A stretch of 47,683 bases of DNA from positions 1 to 47,683 of the forward strand of contig CAZWSE010000011.1 of the NCBI GenBank assembly GCA_964636575.1. The letters run 5' to 3'. The position numbers and the translations under genes were made by a program. Below the pieces are notes generated by a model. It worked only from the letters and a program-made list of their open reading frames with translations, had not been told where the DNA came from and made no database searches. Origin of the DNA: CAZWSE01 sp964636575 (GTDB lineage Bacteria > Pseudomonadota > Alphaproteobacteria > Rhodobacterales > Rhodobacteraceae). This document shows positions 40,842-47,683 of the stretch, piece by piece (position 1 is the stretch's first letter; each line of letters begins with the position of its first letter).

Positions 40842-43132
40842 ACTTTGCCCACCATTTCTGCGTCTCGATCCGCAAGCCGCCATAGCTGGTCGCGCCCTGC
40901 CTCATAGGGTTTCGGCCATGTCTCGTGCCTGTCTCCGATTGCTGCCCCGTTGCGCAGCGTCCAATAGGGGTCCGCCAGATGCGGCCTTGCCAGACAGACC
41001 AGATCTGCCCGTCCTGCCATCAGGATCGAGTTTACATGATCGGGTTCATAGATATTCCCGACCGCCATCGTTTTGATGCCTGCGTCGTTGCGGATGCGGT
41101 CGCTGAAAGGCGTTTGAAACATGCGCCCGTAAACCGGTTGGCCCTGCGTTGATGTTTGCCCTGCCGAGACGTCCACGATGTCTGCTCCGGCCGCCTCAAA
41201 GTGTTGCGCGATTTTGACGGCCTCTTCTGGTGTGACCCCGTCGTCGCCTGCCCAATCGCTTGCGGATATGCGCACAGACATCGGTTTCGATGCGGGCCAA
41301 ACTGCGCGCATTGCCGCGAATACCTCAAGCGGGTAGCGCATGCGGTTGTCGAGACTGCCGCCATAGCTGTCATCCCGTGTGTTCGACAGGGGCGAGATGA
41401 AAGACGAGATCAGATAGCCGTGTGCCGCGTGCAATTCGATCATATCGAACCCCCCTGCGTCGGCCATTTTGGTGGCATTCACAAAGTCCGCTTTCACTGC
41501 ATCCATATCCGCGCGGTCCATCGCCTTGGGCGTCGCGTTACCGTCTGACCACGGGATCGCGGAGGCTGACAAAAGCGGCCAGTTTCCGTCTTGCAGGGGT
41601 GTGTCCATCCCTTCCCACCCGATCCGCGTGGACCCTTTGCGGCCTGCGTGCCCGATCTGGCAGCAGGTCATGGCTCCGGTTTCCGTGTGGATAAACTGGT
41701 TCATCCGTGCCCATGCCTGTTCGTGTTCGGGTGCGTATAATCCGGGGCATCCCGGTGTGATCCGCCCCTCTGCCGACACGCATGTCATTTCCGTGTAGAC
41801 CAGCCCTGCCCCGCCTTTGGCACGCTCGCCGTAGTGTATCAGGTGCCAGTCCGTCGGGCAGCCACCCACCGCTTTGTATTGCGCCATGGGCGAGACCACG
41901 ATCCGGTTTTTCAGATGCATATCCCGCAGTTTGAAAGGCGCGAACATAGGTGCGCGGGGTGGTCCGTTGCTGTCTGCCCCTGCCTGATCCATGAACCATT
42001 TTTCTGCTGAGCCGAGCCAGTTCCCGTCTCTTTCGCGCAGGTTTTCGTGGCTGATCCTTTGGCTGCGCGTCAGCAGTGAATAGTTCAGTTGTACCGGATC
42101 CAGATGCAGGTAGCGTTCGACGTCTTCGAACCATTCGACTGAGTTCCGCGCTGCCGATTGGAGCCTGAGCACTTCGAGCCGCCGGACCTCTTCGTATTGT
42201 GTGAAGGCGTCTTCAAGGGTGTCGCTGGTCACGATGTATTCGGCCAGTGCAATCGCGCTTTCGAGTGCCAGTTTGGTGCCGGACCCGATTGAGAAATGCG
42301 CTGTTGCCGATGCGTCCCCCAAGAGCACGATGTTGTTGTGGTGCCATGTTTCACAGAGCACCCTTGGGAACCTGATCCATGCCGATCCTCTAATGTGGTT
42401 GGCGTTGGTCATCAGAGCGTGTCCGCCCAAGTGATCCTTGAAGATGTCTTCGCAGATCGCGATGCTCTCTTCTTGGGAAAGGTCTGCGAACCCGTAGGCG
42501 TCGTATGTGTCTTGGCTGCATTCTACGATGAAGGTCGCTGTGTCTTCGTCGAATTGGTAGGCGTGCGCCCAGATCCAGCCTTTGTCTGTTTCCTCAAAAA
42601 TGAAGGTGAAGGCGTCGTCGAATTTTTGGTGTGTCCCCAGCCAGACGAAGGGGCATTTGCGCAGGTCTATGTCTGGTTTGAATGTCTCTGCAAAGTCCAT
42701 CCGTGTTTTCGAATTGAGCCCGTCGCAGGCCACCACCACGTCGAAGTCTGACGCATAGTCTGCTGCTGCTTTGACTTCGGTTTCAAACCGCAGATCGACC
42801 CCGAGTTCCCGCGCCCGATCGTGCAGGATCAGCAGTAGCCGTTTGCGTCCGATCCCGCAGAACCCGTGTCCTGTGGAGAGCATTTTTTGCCCTTTGTGAT
42901 GCACCGCGATGTCATCCCAGTAGGCGAAGTTTTTGCGGATCGTTTTGGCGCTGACAGGGTCGTTGGTTTCCAGATTGTCGAGCGTTTCGTCCGACAGGAC
43001 CACCCCCCAGCCGAAGGTGTCATCGGGCTTGTTCCGCTCATACACCACCACGTCTGAATCGGGTTGCCGCAGCTTCATGGAGATCGCGAAGTAGAGACCG
43101 GCTGGTCCGCCTCCGAGGCAGGCAATACGCAT
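40838..43132 (-). CDS. Fused flavin monooxygenase / old-yellow-enzyme reductase, 2-aminobenzoyl-CoA monooxygenase/reductase type
   Basis: A 764-residue fusion. Residues 1-380 form a single-component FAD hydroxylase: GGGPAGLYFAI (7-17), CDGLNSKTR (136-144) and LGDASATAHFSIGSG (271-285). Residues 392-764 form an FMN-dependent old-yellow-enzyme domain: PMFAPFKLRDMHLKNRIVVSPM, ELHAAHGYLISSFISPLSNTRDDSYGGS (567-593) and the phosphate-binding VGNIYEPD. This architecture is that of 2-aminobenzoyl-CoA monooxygenase/reductase of Azoarcus evansii, which hydroxylates and then reduces the ring. Databases often label it bifunctional salicylyl-CoA 5-hydroxylase/oxidoreductase. Substrate 2-aminobenzoyl-CoA is favoured because of the adjacent ligase and RidA genes. 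A 94-nt gap with a palindrome precedes it, so it may have its own promoter. Confidence 0.93.
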   Translation of the reverse strand: MRIACLGGGPAGLYFAISMKLRQPDSDVVVYERNKPDDTFGWGVVLSDETLDNLETNDPVSAKTIRKNFAYWDDIAVHHKGQKMLSTGHGFCGIGRKRLLLILHDRARELGVDLRFETEVKAAADYASDFDVVVACDGLNSKTRMDFAETFKPDIDLRKCPFVWLGTHQKFDDAFTFIFEETDKGWIWAHAYQFDEDTATFIVECSQDTYDAYGFADLSQEESIAICEDIFKDHLGGHALMTNANHIRGSAWIRFPRVLCETWHHNNIVLLGDASATAHFSIGSGTKLALESAIALAEYIVTSDTLEDAFTQYEEVRRLEVLRLQSAARNSVEWFEDVERYLHLDPVQLNYSLLTRSQRISHENLRERDGNWLGSAEKWFMDQAGADSNGPPRAPMFAPFKLRDMHLKNRIVVSPMAQYKAVGGCPTDWHLIHYGERAKGGAGLVYTEMTCVSAEGRITPGCPGLYAPEHEQAWARMNQFIHTETGAMTCCQIGHAGRKGSTRIGWEGMDTPLQDGNWPLLSASAIPWSDGNATPKAMDRADMDAVKADFVNATKMADAGGFDMIELHAAHGYLISSFISPLSNTRDDSYGGSLDNRMRYPLEVFAAMRAVWPASKPMSVRISASDWAGDDGVTPEEAVKIAQHFEAAGADIVDVSAGQTSTQGQPVYGRMFQTPFSDRIRNDAGIKTMAVGNIYEPDHVNSILMAGRADLVCLARPHLADPYWTLRNGAAIGDRHETWPKPYEAGRDQLWRLADRDAEMVGKV

Positions 43133-43188
43133 TTTGCACTCTCCCTTTGTCGCTGGTGTGAGAAAGGGTAGGTCAGGGGTTCATATAT

Positions 43189-43215
43189 TTCAAGTAAAGA
43201 TATTTTAGGCTTGAA
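43189..43215. promoter_or_regulatory. Candidate operator/promoter region upstream of the monooxygenase/reductase gene
   Basis: TTCAAG (43189-43194) and CTTGAA (43210-43215) form an inverted repeat around an AT-rich 15-nt centre that contains TAAA-GATAT-TTTA. It lies 57 nt upstream of the start at 43132, in the largest gap of the operon. It is a plausible binding site for the operon's MarR protein and an internal promoter. Confidence 0.5.
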
Positions 43216-43226
43216 GCTATTTGTCG

Positions 43227-43952
43227 TTAGATCGTCATCATGCCGATGCTGGACCCGCCACACACGAACAACGTTTGCCCTGTCACGAAGCTGTTGGCTG
43301 GATCGCAGAAGAAGAGGAACGCGTTGGAGACGTCTTCCGTTTGCCCCAACCGACCGACTGGTATCCGCTGCGCCAGTGCCTCTTCCTGATCGCTGCCTTT
43401 TTCGACGATCCCCCAGAAGTTGTCTGTCTGGATTGGCCCTGGTGCGACCACGTTTACCGTGATCCCATGGGGTGCCAGTTCAAGCGCCCATGTCCGTGCC
43501 ATGCCGATCATTGCTGCCTTGGTTGCCCCGTAGGCTGTCCGTGTCGGTGCCCCGAGCGCTGCCCGTGAGCCGTTGAACATGACCCTTCCGAACCCTGCTT
43601 TTTTCATTGCGGGAAGGAAGGACTGGAGCAGTGTAAGTGCCGATCCCAGATGCAGTTGCGATAACCCGGTGATGTCTTCCGGTTTTGCCTCTTCAATCAG
43701 GTTGGGCCAGATCAGTCCTGCATTGTGGATCAGATGCGTGACGGTGTGATCTTTGGCGATTTGGTCCGCTGCGGCCTGAACGGCGGCGGGGTCGAGCAAG
43801 TCGGCCTCAACTGAGTGCAGGTTCTTGTGCGTCACCTCGGGTGCACGCCGTGCGATGGAGATAACTGTGTATCCCGTTTCCAAAAGCCGCTGCGCCAGAT
43901 CGGCCCCTATGCCCTTGTTTCCGCCTGTGATGACAGCTGTGTAGTCGGTCAT
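43227..43952 (-). CDS. SDR-family oxidoreductase
   Basis: A 241-residue classical short-chain dehydrogenase with a complete site: TGGNKGIGADLA, HNAG, Ser in FNGSRAALG, and YGATKAA (Tyr, Lys). The C-terminal VTGQTLFVCGGSSIG is also typical. In the operon it follows the isatin-hydrolase-like gene (four-base overlap). A role in oxidising or reducing an isatin-, isatinate- or ring-derived carbonyl is possible but not shown. It is the last gene before the 94-nt gap. Confidence 0.91.
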   Translation of the reverse strand: MTDYTAVITGGNKGIGADLAQRLLETGYTVISIARRAPEVTHKNLHSVEADLLDPAAVQAAADQIAKDHTVTHLIHNAGLIWPNLIEEAKPEDITGLSQLHLGSALTLLQSFLPAMKKAGFGRVMFNGSRAALGAPTRTAYGATKAAMIGMARTWALELAPHGITVNVVAPGPIQTDNFWGIVEKGSDQEEALAQRIPVGRLGQTEDVSNAFLFFCDPANSFVTGQTLFVCGGSSIGMMTI

Positions 43953-44734
43953 ACCGCCCCCTTTGGCACCAGTGCCAAGACACGCAGCGGGCTGCCTGTG
44001 CCGTTTTTGATTTTGAGCGGTGCTGCGATCAGGATGGCCCCCGTTGCGGGCAGTTGGTCAAGATTTGCCAAGCATTGCAGCCCGTACTTGCCTGCCCCAT
44101 GCAGATAGAAGTGTGCCGGATAGGGCGGCGTGTAATGGCTGCCTTGGCCTGCGTCTGTGCCCACGGTTTCGGTGCCGAAGCCACGAATGTCGCGTTCTTC
44201 GATCAGGAATTTGATCCCGTCCGGTGTTGGCCCCGGTGAATGGGGGCCGTCGTCTTGCATGTTCAGGTAGGCCGCCCCGCTGCGCTTGGACCAATCTGTG
44301 CGCATGAGTACCCATGCGTCTTTGGGGATTTGGCCGTGGGTGGTTTCCCAGTCTTTGATGACGTCAGGTGTCAGTTCAAAGTCGTCATCTTGTGCGGACC
44401 CTTCAGAGCAGTCGATGACCACGACGGGGCCGACGAAAGCCTCGGGCGGGATTTCATCGACGCTGTTGTTCGGCAGATCGCGGCCTGAAATCCAATGCGA
44501 TGGCGCGTCAAAGTGGGTGCCTGTGTGTTCAGACAGAGTGATGTTGTGCCATTTCCACGCGGGGCCACGGTGATCGTAGGCGCTGATTTCTTCCATGCGA
44601 AACCGTGCGCATTGCCCGAATTCTGGCGGCAGGATGATCACCGGAAAGTCGGGATCGAGCGTATGGGTCAGGTCAACCACCTGCACCGATCCGTCTGCGA
44701 TTTGAAGGGCCATGTCGGTCAGAGTGGTGCTCAT
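43949..44734 (-). CDS. Cyclase-family metal hydrolase (isatin hydrolase / kynurenine formamidase-like)
   Basis: A 261-residue protein of the cyclase family (PF04199). The metal motif HTGTHFDAPSHW (near residue 73-84) has the family's H-x-G-T-H-x-D-x-P-x-H pattern, and VVDLTHTLDPDFPVIILPPE and GTETVGTDAG surround the site. Members hydrolyse cyclic or N-acyl amides: isatin to isatinate, or N-formylkynurenine. The length and the stretch after the motif (ISGRDLPNN) remind me of isatin hydrolase from the related genus Labrenzia; this is recollection, not a search. The start at 44734 overlaps the upstream stop by four bases. In an anthranilate-CoA operon either activity would supply anthranilate. 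Confidence 0.85.
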   Translation of the reverse strand: MSTTLTDMALQIADGSVQVVDLTHTLDPDFPVIILPPEFGQCARFRMEEISAYDHRGPAWKWHNITLSEHTGTHFDAPSHWISGRDLPNNSVDEIPPEAFVGPVVVIDCSEGSAQDDDFELTPDVIKDWETTHGQIPKDAWVLMRTDWSKRSGAAYLNMQDDGPHSPGPTPDGIKFLIEERDIRGFGTETVGTDAGQGSHYTPPYPAHFYLHGAGKYGLQCLANLDQLPATGAILIAAPLKIKNGTGSPLRVLALVPKGAV

Positions 44735-45987
44735 GCGCCTTCCCCCCCGAGCGTCGTTTCGCGTTCCAGTACCATTGGATTGTCGCGGAACCGTTTGAAG
44801 AGATCCTTGGCCACGTCGCCGCAGTAGGTGTCTTCCAGCCCTTGTTGCAACCCTTGAACGACGGATCGCGCCAGTGCTTCGGGCATGACTTTGGGCGGTG
44901 GCAGCGGTTGATACCATTCGTCTTCCGTTGGCCCTGTGTAGACGTTCATCACCCGCAGGCCAGAGGCGCGAAATTCGGCGCGCAAAGATTGGCTAAGGGA
45001 TCTCGCTGCGGCTTCTGATGCTGAAAAGCAGCCGTACTCAGGCGAGGTTGAGAGCGCATGTGCCGACAGGATGTTCACCCATGCCACCGCGGAATTCACC
45101 CCGTCTGCGGTGCGTGCGCACATGCCCGGCCCGAAGGCTTGGGCGAGCCGCATGAGGCCGAGGTAGTTGACCTCCATCTCGTCCCGCGCGAACCCTGTGT
45201 CGCCGCGTGCGAGCACCCCGCCCGGGCGCATGAAGCGCGCGTTGTTGATGAGGATGTCTGTCTTGCCCCCGATCTCGCCTGCCATTTTCTGAATGGATGC
45301 GGTGTCGGTCACGTCCATTGGCAGGATGTCGACCTTGTCCATCTGTTCCAGAAGGACGCGGTTGGGGTGGGGTCGCCAACTTTCGGCCTCGCCTACGAAG
45401 ACCATTGCGGCCCCTGCCTTTAGTAGTGCTTGCGCGAGGGCGGGCGCGTTTGGATTGCGTGCGTCTGTGATCAGGATGCGCCTGTGTTTGGGATCGCTGG
45501 TCATGGCGCGCAGTTGGGGGTCGTCTTCCATATTCACACTCCGTTCTTGCGGCAGAGCCAGCAATACCGCCTGACCGGATCGGTCCAAGCGGTTGATAAG
45601 GGTCACGCGCCCGTTGCGTTCGCAATCGCCGTGCAGGTGGCAGATGATGCTGGCCCCTGCGTCGAGTTGCACTGTTCCTGTCCGCCACGGCGTTCGTTCG
45701 CGGAAGTAGAGCCGGACGGATGTACGCACCGTGGTTTCGGCGAGGATGGTCCCTGCGGGATCGACGTCGGACCATGTGAGGTCGGTTGATAGACATTCGC
45801 AACAGGCGTCACGGGGTGGGTATTGGACTGCTTGGCAGTCGTCGCAGACCTGTAGTGCGAACCGTCCTTCTGCTGCTGCCGCACTGAGGCCCAGTGCTGC
45901 CCGACTGCGTGTTTCGGGCGGCCGTGTTGGGGACAGCGTTTTGACCTGCGGGTTCTTCTTTGGGGGCGGTTGCAATGCGTCTGTCAT
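44731..45987 (-). CDS. DUF35 OB-fold protein fused to a degenerate SDR domain
   Basis: A 418-residue fusion. Residues 38-155 are a DUF35 unit: a zinc ribbon (Cys48, Cys51, Cys62, Cys65) followed by an OB fold (DPAGTILAETTVR to VTLINRLDRSGQAVLLALP). Residues 168-400 are SDR-like but look catalytically dead. The cofactor loop is TDARNPNAPALA instead of TGxxxGxG, and the YxxxK pair is Phe321 and Glu325. DUF35 domains act as partners of thiolase-fold enzymes, for example in steroid side-chain aldolases. The upstream overlapping gene encodes just such a thiolase-like protein. The SDR part may be a scaffold or CoA-ester-binding domain. It is coupled to both neighbours by four-base overlaps. Confidence 0.88.
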   Translation of the reverse strand: MTDALQPPPKKNPQVKTLSPTRPPETRSRAALGLSAAAAEGRFALQVCDDCQAVQYPPRDACCECLSTDLTWSDVDPAGTILAETTVRTSVRLYFRERTPWRTGTVQLDAGASIICHLHGDCERNGRVTLINRLDRSGQAVLLALPQERSVNMEDDPQLRAMTSDPKHRRILITDARNPNAPALAQALLKAGAAMVFVGEAESWRPHPNRVLLEQMDKVDILPMDVTDTASIQKMAGEIGGKTDILINNARFMRPGGVLARGDTGFARDEMEVNYLGLMRLAQAFGPGMCARTADGVNSAVAWVNILSAHALSTSPEYGCFSASEAAARSLSQSLRAEFRASGLRVMNVYTGPTEDEWYQPLPPPKVMPEALARSVVQGLQQGLEDTYCGDVAKDLFKRFRDNPMVLERETTLGGEGA

Positions 45988-47156
45988 GCGGTGCCCCCTT
46001 CGATAAGTGCCGCCGAGCTGCACACCCCGCGGTCGTAGTTTATCATCCCGAAGCCTGAGACCATTGCCCGTTTCGCGTCTTTGACTTGCGTTGGTCCGGC
46101 TGTGTGTGTGACTTGCCGGATGGCTTCCACCAGTCCGATGAACCCGCCTGCTGCCCCTGCTTGTCCGCCTGACAGTTGCCCGCCGGATGTGTTGTGCGGG
46201 AAGTCCCCGTCTATGGTCAGATCGCGATTGCGGATGAAGTCTGCCGCTTCGCCTTTGCCGCAGAACCCGAGGTCTTCGATCTGCATGAACGAGATCACCG
46301 GATAGTCGTCGTAGGTTTGTAGCAGGTCTACATCTTTGGGGCCGTAGCCTGCCATGTTGTAGAGTTCATCTATGTCCACCGTCCAGCCACCCCGCAGTTG
46401 GATCGGGTCTTGTTTGTGTGCGTTGTGCCTTTCGATCGCGCCGCTGATACGTGCGAAGGGGAGGTTGCGCCTGATGGCTTCGTCTTCCGTCATCACGAGG
46501 AAGGCCTCGGACCCTGCGCAGGGCATGACGCAGTCGAAGAGCGCAATCGGGTCTGCGATAGGCCGTGCGTTCATGTATTGGTCGAGCGTCAGCGGCTTTT
46601 TCATCACCGCACCGGGGCTGCGCAATGCGTTTTCCCGTTGAGCGACGCAGATGCGCCCGAAGTCTTCGCGGGTGGCACCAAAGTCTTGCATGTAGCGGTC
46701 TGTCAGGAGGGCGAAATTCGCGTTGGGTCCGCCAAACCCGTAGGGGTAGGATGCATCGGATGCGAACCGAGAGAAGCTGGAGAGCATTTGCCGGAAGCTG
46801 TCGATGTGGTTGGTGTCGCCCGACACGCAGGCCACGATGTCTGCGTCCCCTGACTGTACCGCTCGCGCCGCTTTGCGCAGTGCGATCACACCGCTGGCCC
46901 CGCCCATCGGGATATGATCGAGCCAGCGCGGGCTAAGCCCGAGGTGTTGTGTCAGGCCCACCGCTGAGTCTGGAAAGAGCGTGAAGCTGGCGACTGCGAA
47001 GCCGTCGATGTCGCTTGGTTTGAGTTTTGCCGCATCCAGCGATCCCTTCAGCGCTTTGGCGATCCACCAGTGGGCTGTCTCAATGGAGTACCGCTCATAA
47101 GGCATCGTGAAGGGTGCCGTCAGCACAACCCCGGCGTAAGATTGCCTTCGCCCCAT
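45984..47156 (-). CDS. Thiolase-fold protein lacking the thiolase cysteine (possible acyl-CoA retro-aldolase)
   Basis: A 390-residue SCP-x-type thiolase family protein. At the place of the acylated cysteine (canonical C-A-S-G) it reads GASG (Gly86), and the G-H-P motif His is Gly331 (LSGGQAGAAGG). A late Cys379 remains. Aromatic Asp/Tyr-rich LLQTYDDYPVISF (279-290) replaces the usual segment. The same losses are known in Ltp2-type aldolases, which need a DUF35 partner and cleave tertiary beta-hydroxyacyl-CoA esters. Here the next gene encodes a DUF35 protein with a four-base overlap. I infer an aldolase-like carbon-carbon cleavage rather than thiolysis. The start at 47156 shares one base with the stop of the upstream CoA ligase (TGATG). 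Confidence 0.87.
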   Translation of the reverse strand: MGRRQSYAGVVLTAPFTMPYERYSIETAHWWIAKALKGSLDAAKLKPSDIDGFAVASFTLFPDSAVGLTQHLGLSPRWLDHIPMGGASGVIALRKAARAVQSGDADIVACVSGDTNHIDSFRQMLSSFSRFASDASYPYGFGGPNANFALLTDRYMQDFGATREDFGRICVAQRENALRSPGAVMKKPLTLDQYMNARPIADPIALFDCVMPCAGSEAFLVMTEDEAIRRNLPFARISGAIERHNAHKQDPIQLRGGWTVDIDELYNMAGYGPKDVDLLQTYDDYPVISFMQIEDLGFCGKGEAADFIRNRDLTIDGDFPHNTSGGQLSGGQAGAAGGFIGLVEAIRQVTHTAGPTQVKDAKRAMVSGFGMINYDRGVCSSAALIEGGTA

Positions 47157-47683
47157 CAGCTGGCGATCCGTTTTTTGAGGTGGGTTGTGTTCACGGTGTC
47201 CGGGCTTTCCAACAGGTCTGCGGCCAGTGCTTTGAGCGTGGCGCGCTGGATTTTCTGTGTCGAGGTTAGCGGCAAGCTGTCCACGAATGCAATGTAGCCC
47301 GGCACTTTGTAGTACGCCATTTGCCCCAGCGCCCATGTGGCGATGTCAGTGGCTGTTGTTGCGGTTGGGCTGTCCACGGTCAGGCAGGCGAAGACTTCAT
47401 CGCCCCTTATGGCGTCGGGTACGGCTGCCACGGCGGCGGCTTTGACCTGGCTGTGACGCATGAGGATGGATTCGACTTCGACCGCTGCGATGTTTTCGCC
47501 CGATCTGCGGATCACGTTTTTCTTGCGGTCTACGAAGTAGATGGCCCCAGTCTGATCCTGCCGCACGATGTCGCCTGTGTGGAACCAGCCGTTTGCCCAT
47601 GCTTCTGCTGTGGCCTCTTCGTTCTTGTAGTAGTGCGAGAAGAACCCGTAGCGCGGGTCGCCTGTGGCGCGTTTTACGAGGAG
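47156..47683 (-). CDS. AMP-dependent acyl-CoA ligase, C-terminal part
   Basis: The 3' end (175 codons) of an AMP-forming CoA ligase running off the right edge. It contains the hinge and C-terminal domain: GWFHTGDIVRQDQTGAIYFVDRKKNVIRRSGENIAAVEVESIL, and the late lysine in LPLTSTQKIQRATLKAL, where TQK replaces the more usual TGK. The relationship looks closer to carnitine/crotonobetaine-type CoA ligases than to the benzoate ligase downstream. It is the first visible gene of the aromatic operon and shares one base with the thiolase-like gene. It would activate a carboxylic acid upstream of the aldolase-like step. Confidence 0.92.
   Translation of the reverse strand, partial: LLVKRATGDPRYGFFSHYYKNEEATAEAWANGWFHTGDIVRQDQTGAIYFVDRKKNVIRRSGENIAAVEVESILMRHSQVKAAAVAAVPDAIRGDEVFACLTVDSPTATTATDIATWALGQMAYYKVPGYIAFVDSLPLTSTQKIQRATLKALAADLLESPDTVNTTHLKKRIAS

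Noticed and set aside
1..47683. tRNA, rRNA, CRISPR, insertion sequence or phage genes
   Set aside because: I scanned for tRNA T-loop-like motifs, repeat-spacer periodicity, transposase or integrase motifs and terminal inverted repeats and saw none; a covariance-model search was not possible.

Overview
This 47.7 kb window is a piece of chromosome from a Roseobacter-group alphaproteobacterium (Rhodobacteraceae). Evidence: dense, GC-rich coding with frequent ATGA and TAATG start/stop overlaps; a DUF2794 gene; a VPLPA-CTERM surface protein; a LexA box of the alphaproteobacterial GTTC-N7-GTTC type; an Irr-type iron box before mbfA; and a 33-nt intergenic element of a kind I associate with this family. 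I see no rRNA, tRNA, CRISPR array, insertion sequence or prophage, and no gene-free stretch longer than 300 bases.

Left part (1-19 kb), mostly housekeeping and stress genes. It holds the 3' end of asd, a DUF4139 envelope protein, a VPLPA-CTERM protein, and a bicarbonate module (beta-carbonic anhydrase, SbtA transporter, SbtB PII-like protein). Next come a small HPt-like protein, a leucyl aminopeptidase with an NlpC/P60 hydrolase, DUF2794, paaI-paaK (phenylacetate activation), and a LexA-controlled imuB without imuA. These are followed by cytochrome c', a TauD-type dioxygenase, glutathione-dependent formaldehyde dehydrogenase, a TetR regulator diverging from the Irr-controlled iron exporter mbfA, an AEC transporter, S-formylglutathione hydrolase and yaiI.

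Middle part (19-34.4 kb): a HAD phosphatase, an ornithine-cyclodeaminase-like protein, an alpha/beta hydrolase, an MFS transporter, zapE, and folC-accD. Then comes an unusual pair: a CPBP membrane protease translationally coupled to a 1039-residue ABC-exporter-like protein. That protein's nucleotide-binding domain has lost its catalytic motifs, carries a large insertion and ends in a cyclic-nucleotide-binding domain. ilvD, a lipoprotein and two Rhodobacteraceae-type hypothetical genes complete the section.

Right part (34.4-47.7 kb): thirteen consecutive minus-strand genes, mostly overlapping, forming a CoA-dependent aromatic catabolic operon that runs off the right edge. It encodes two AMP-forming CoA ligases, a thiolase-like protein lacking the thiolase cysteine, a DUF35 protein fused to an SDR with a destroyed active site, and an isatin-hydrolase/kynurenine-formamidase-type metal hydrolase. 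It also encodes two SDRs, a fused flavin monooxygenase/old-yellow-enzyme reductase (2-aminobenzoyl-CoA monooxygenase/reductase type), a MarR regulator, an enoyl-CoA hydratase, an acyl-CoA dehydrogenase, a RidA-type imine hydrolase and a 3-oxoadipyl-CoA-type thiolase. My best reading is that indole-3-acetate or another indole/tryptophan product is converted through isatin to anthranilate, then degraded as 2-aminobenzoyl-CoA. The retro-aldol step (thiolase-like plus DUF35) and the role of RidA are the least characterised parts. The chemistry is inferred from families and context, not demonstrated.
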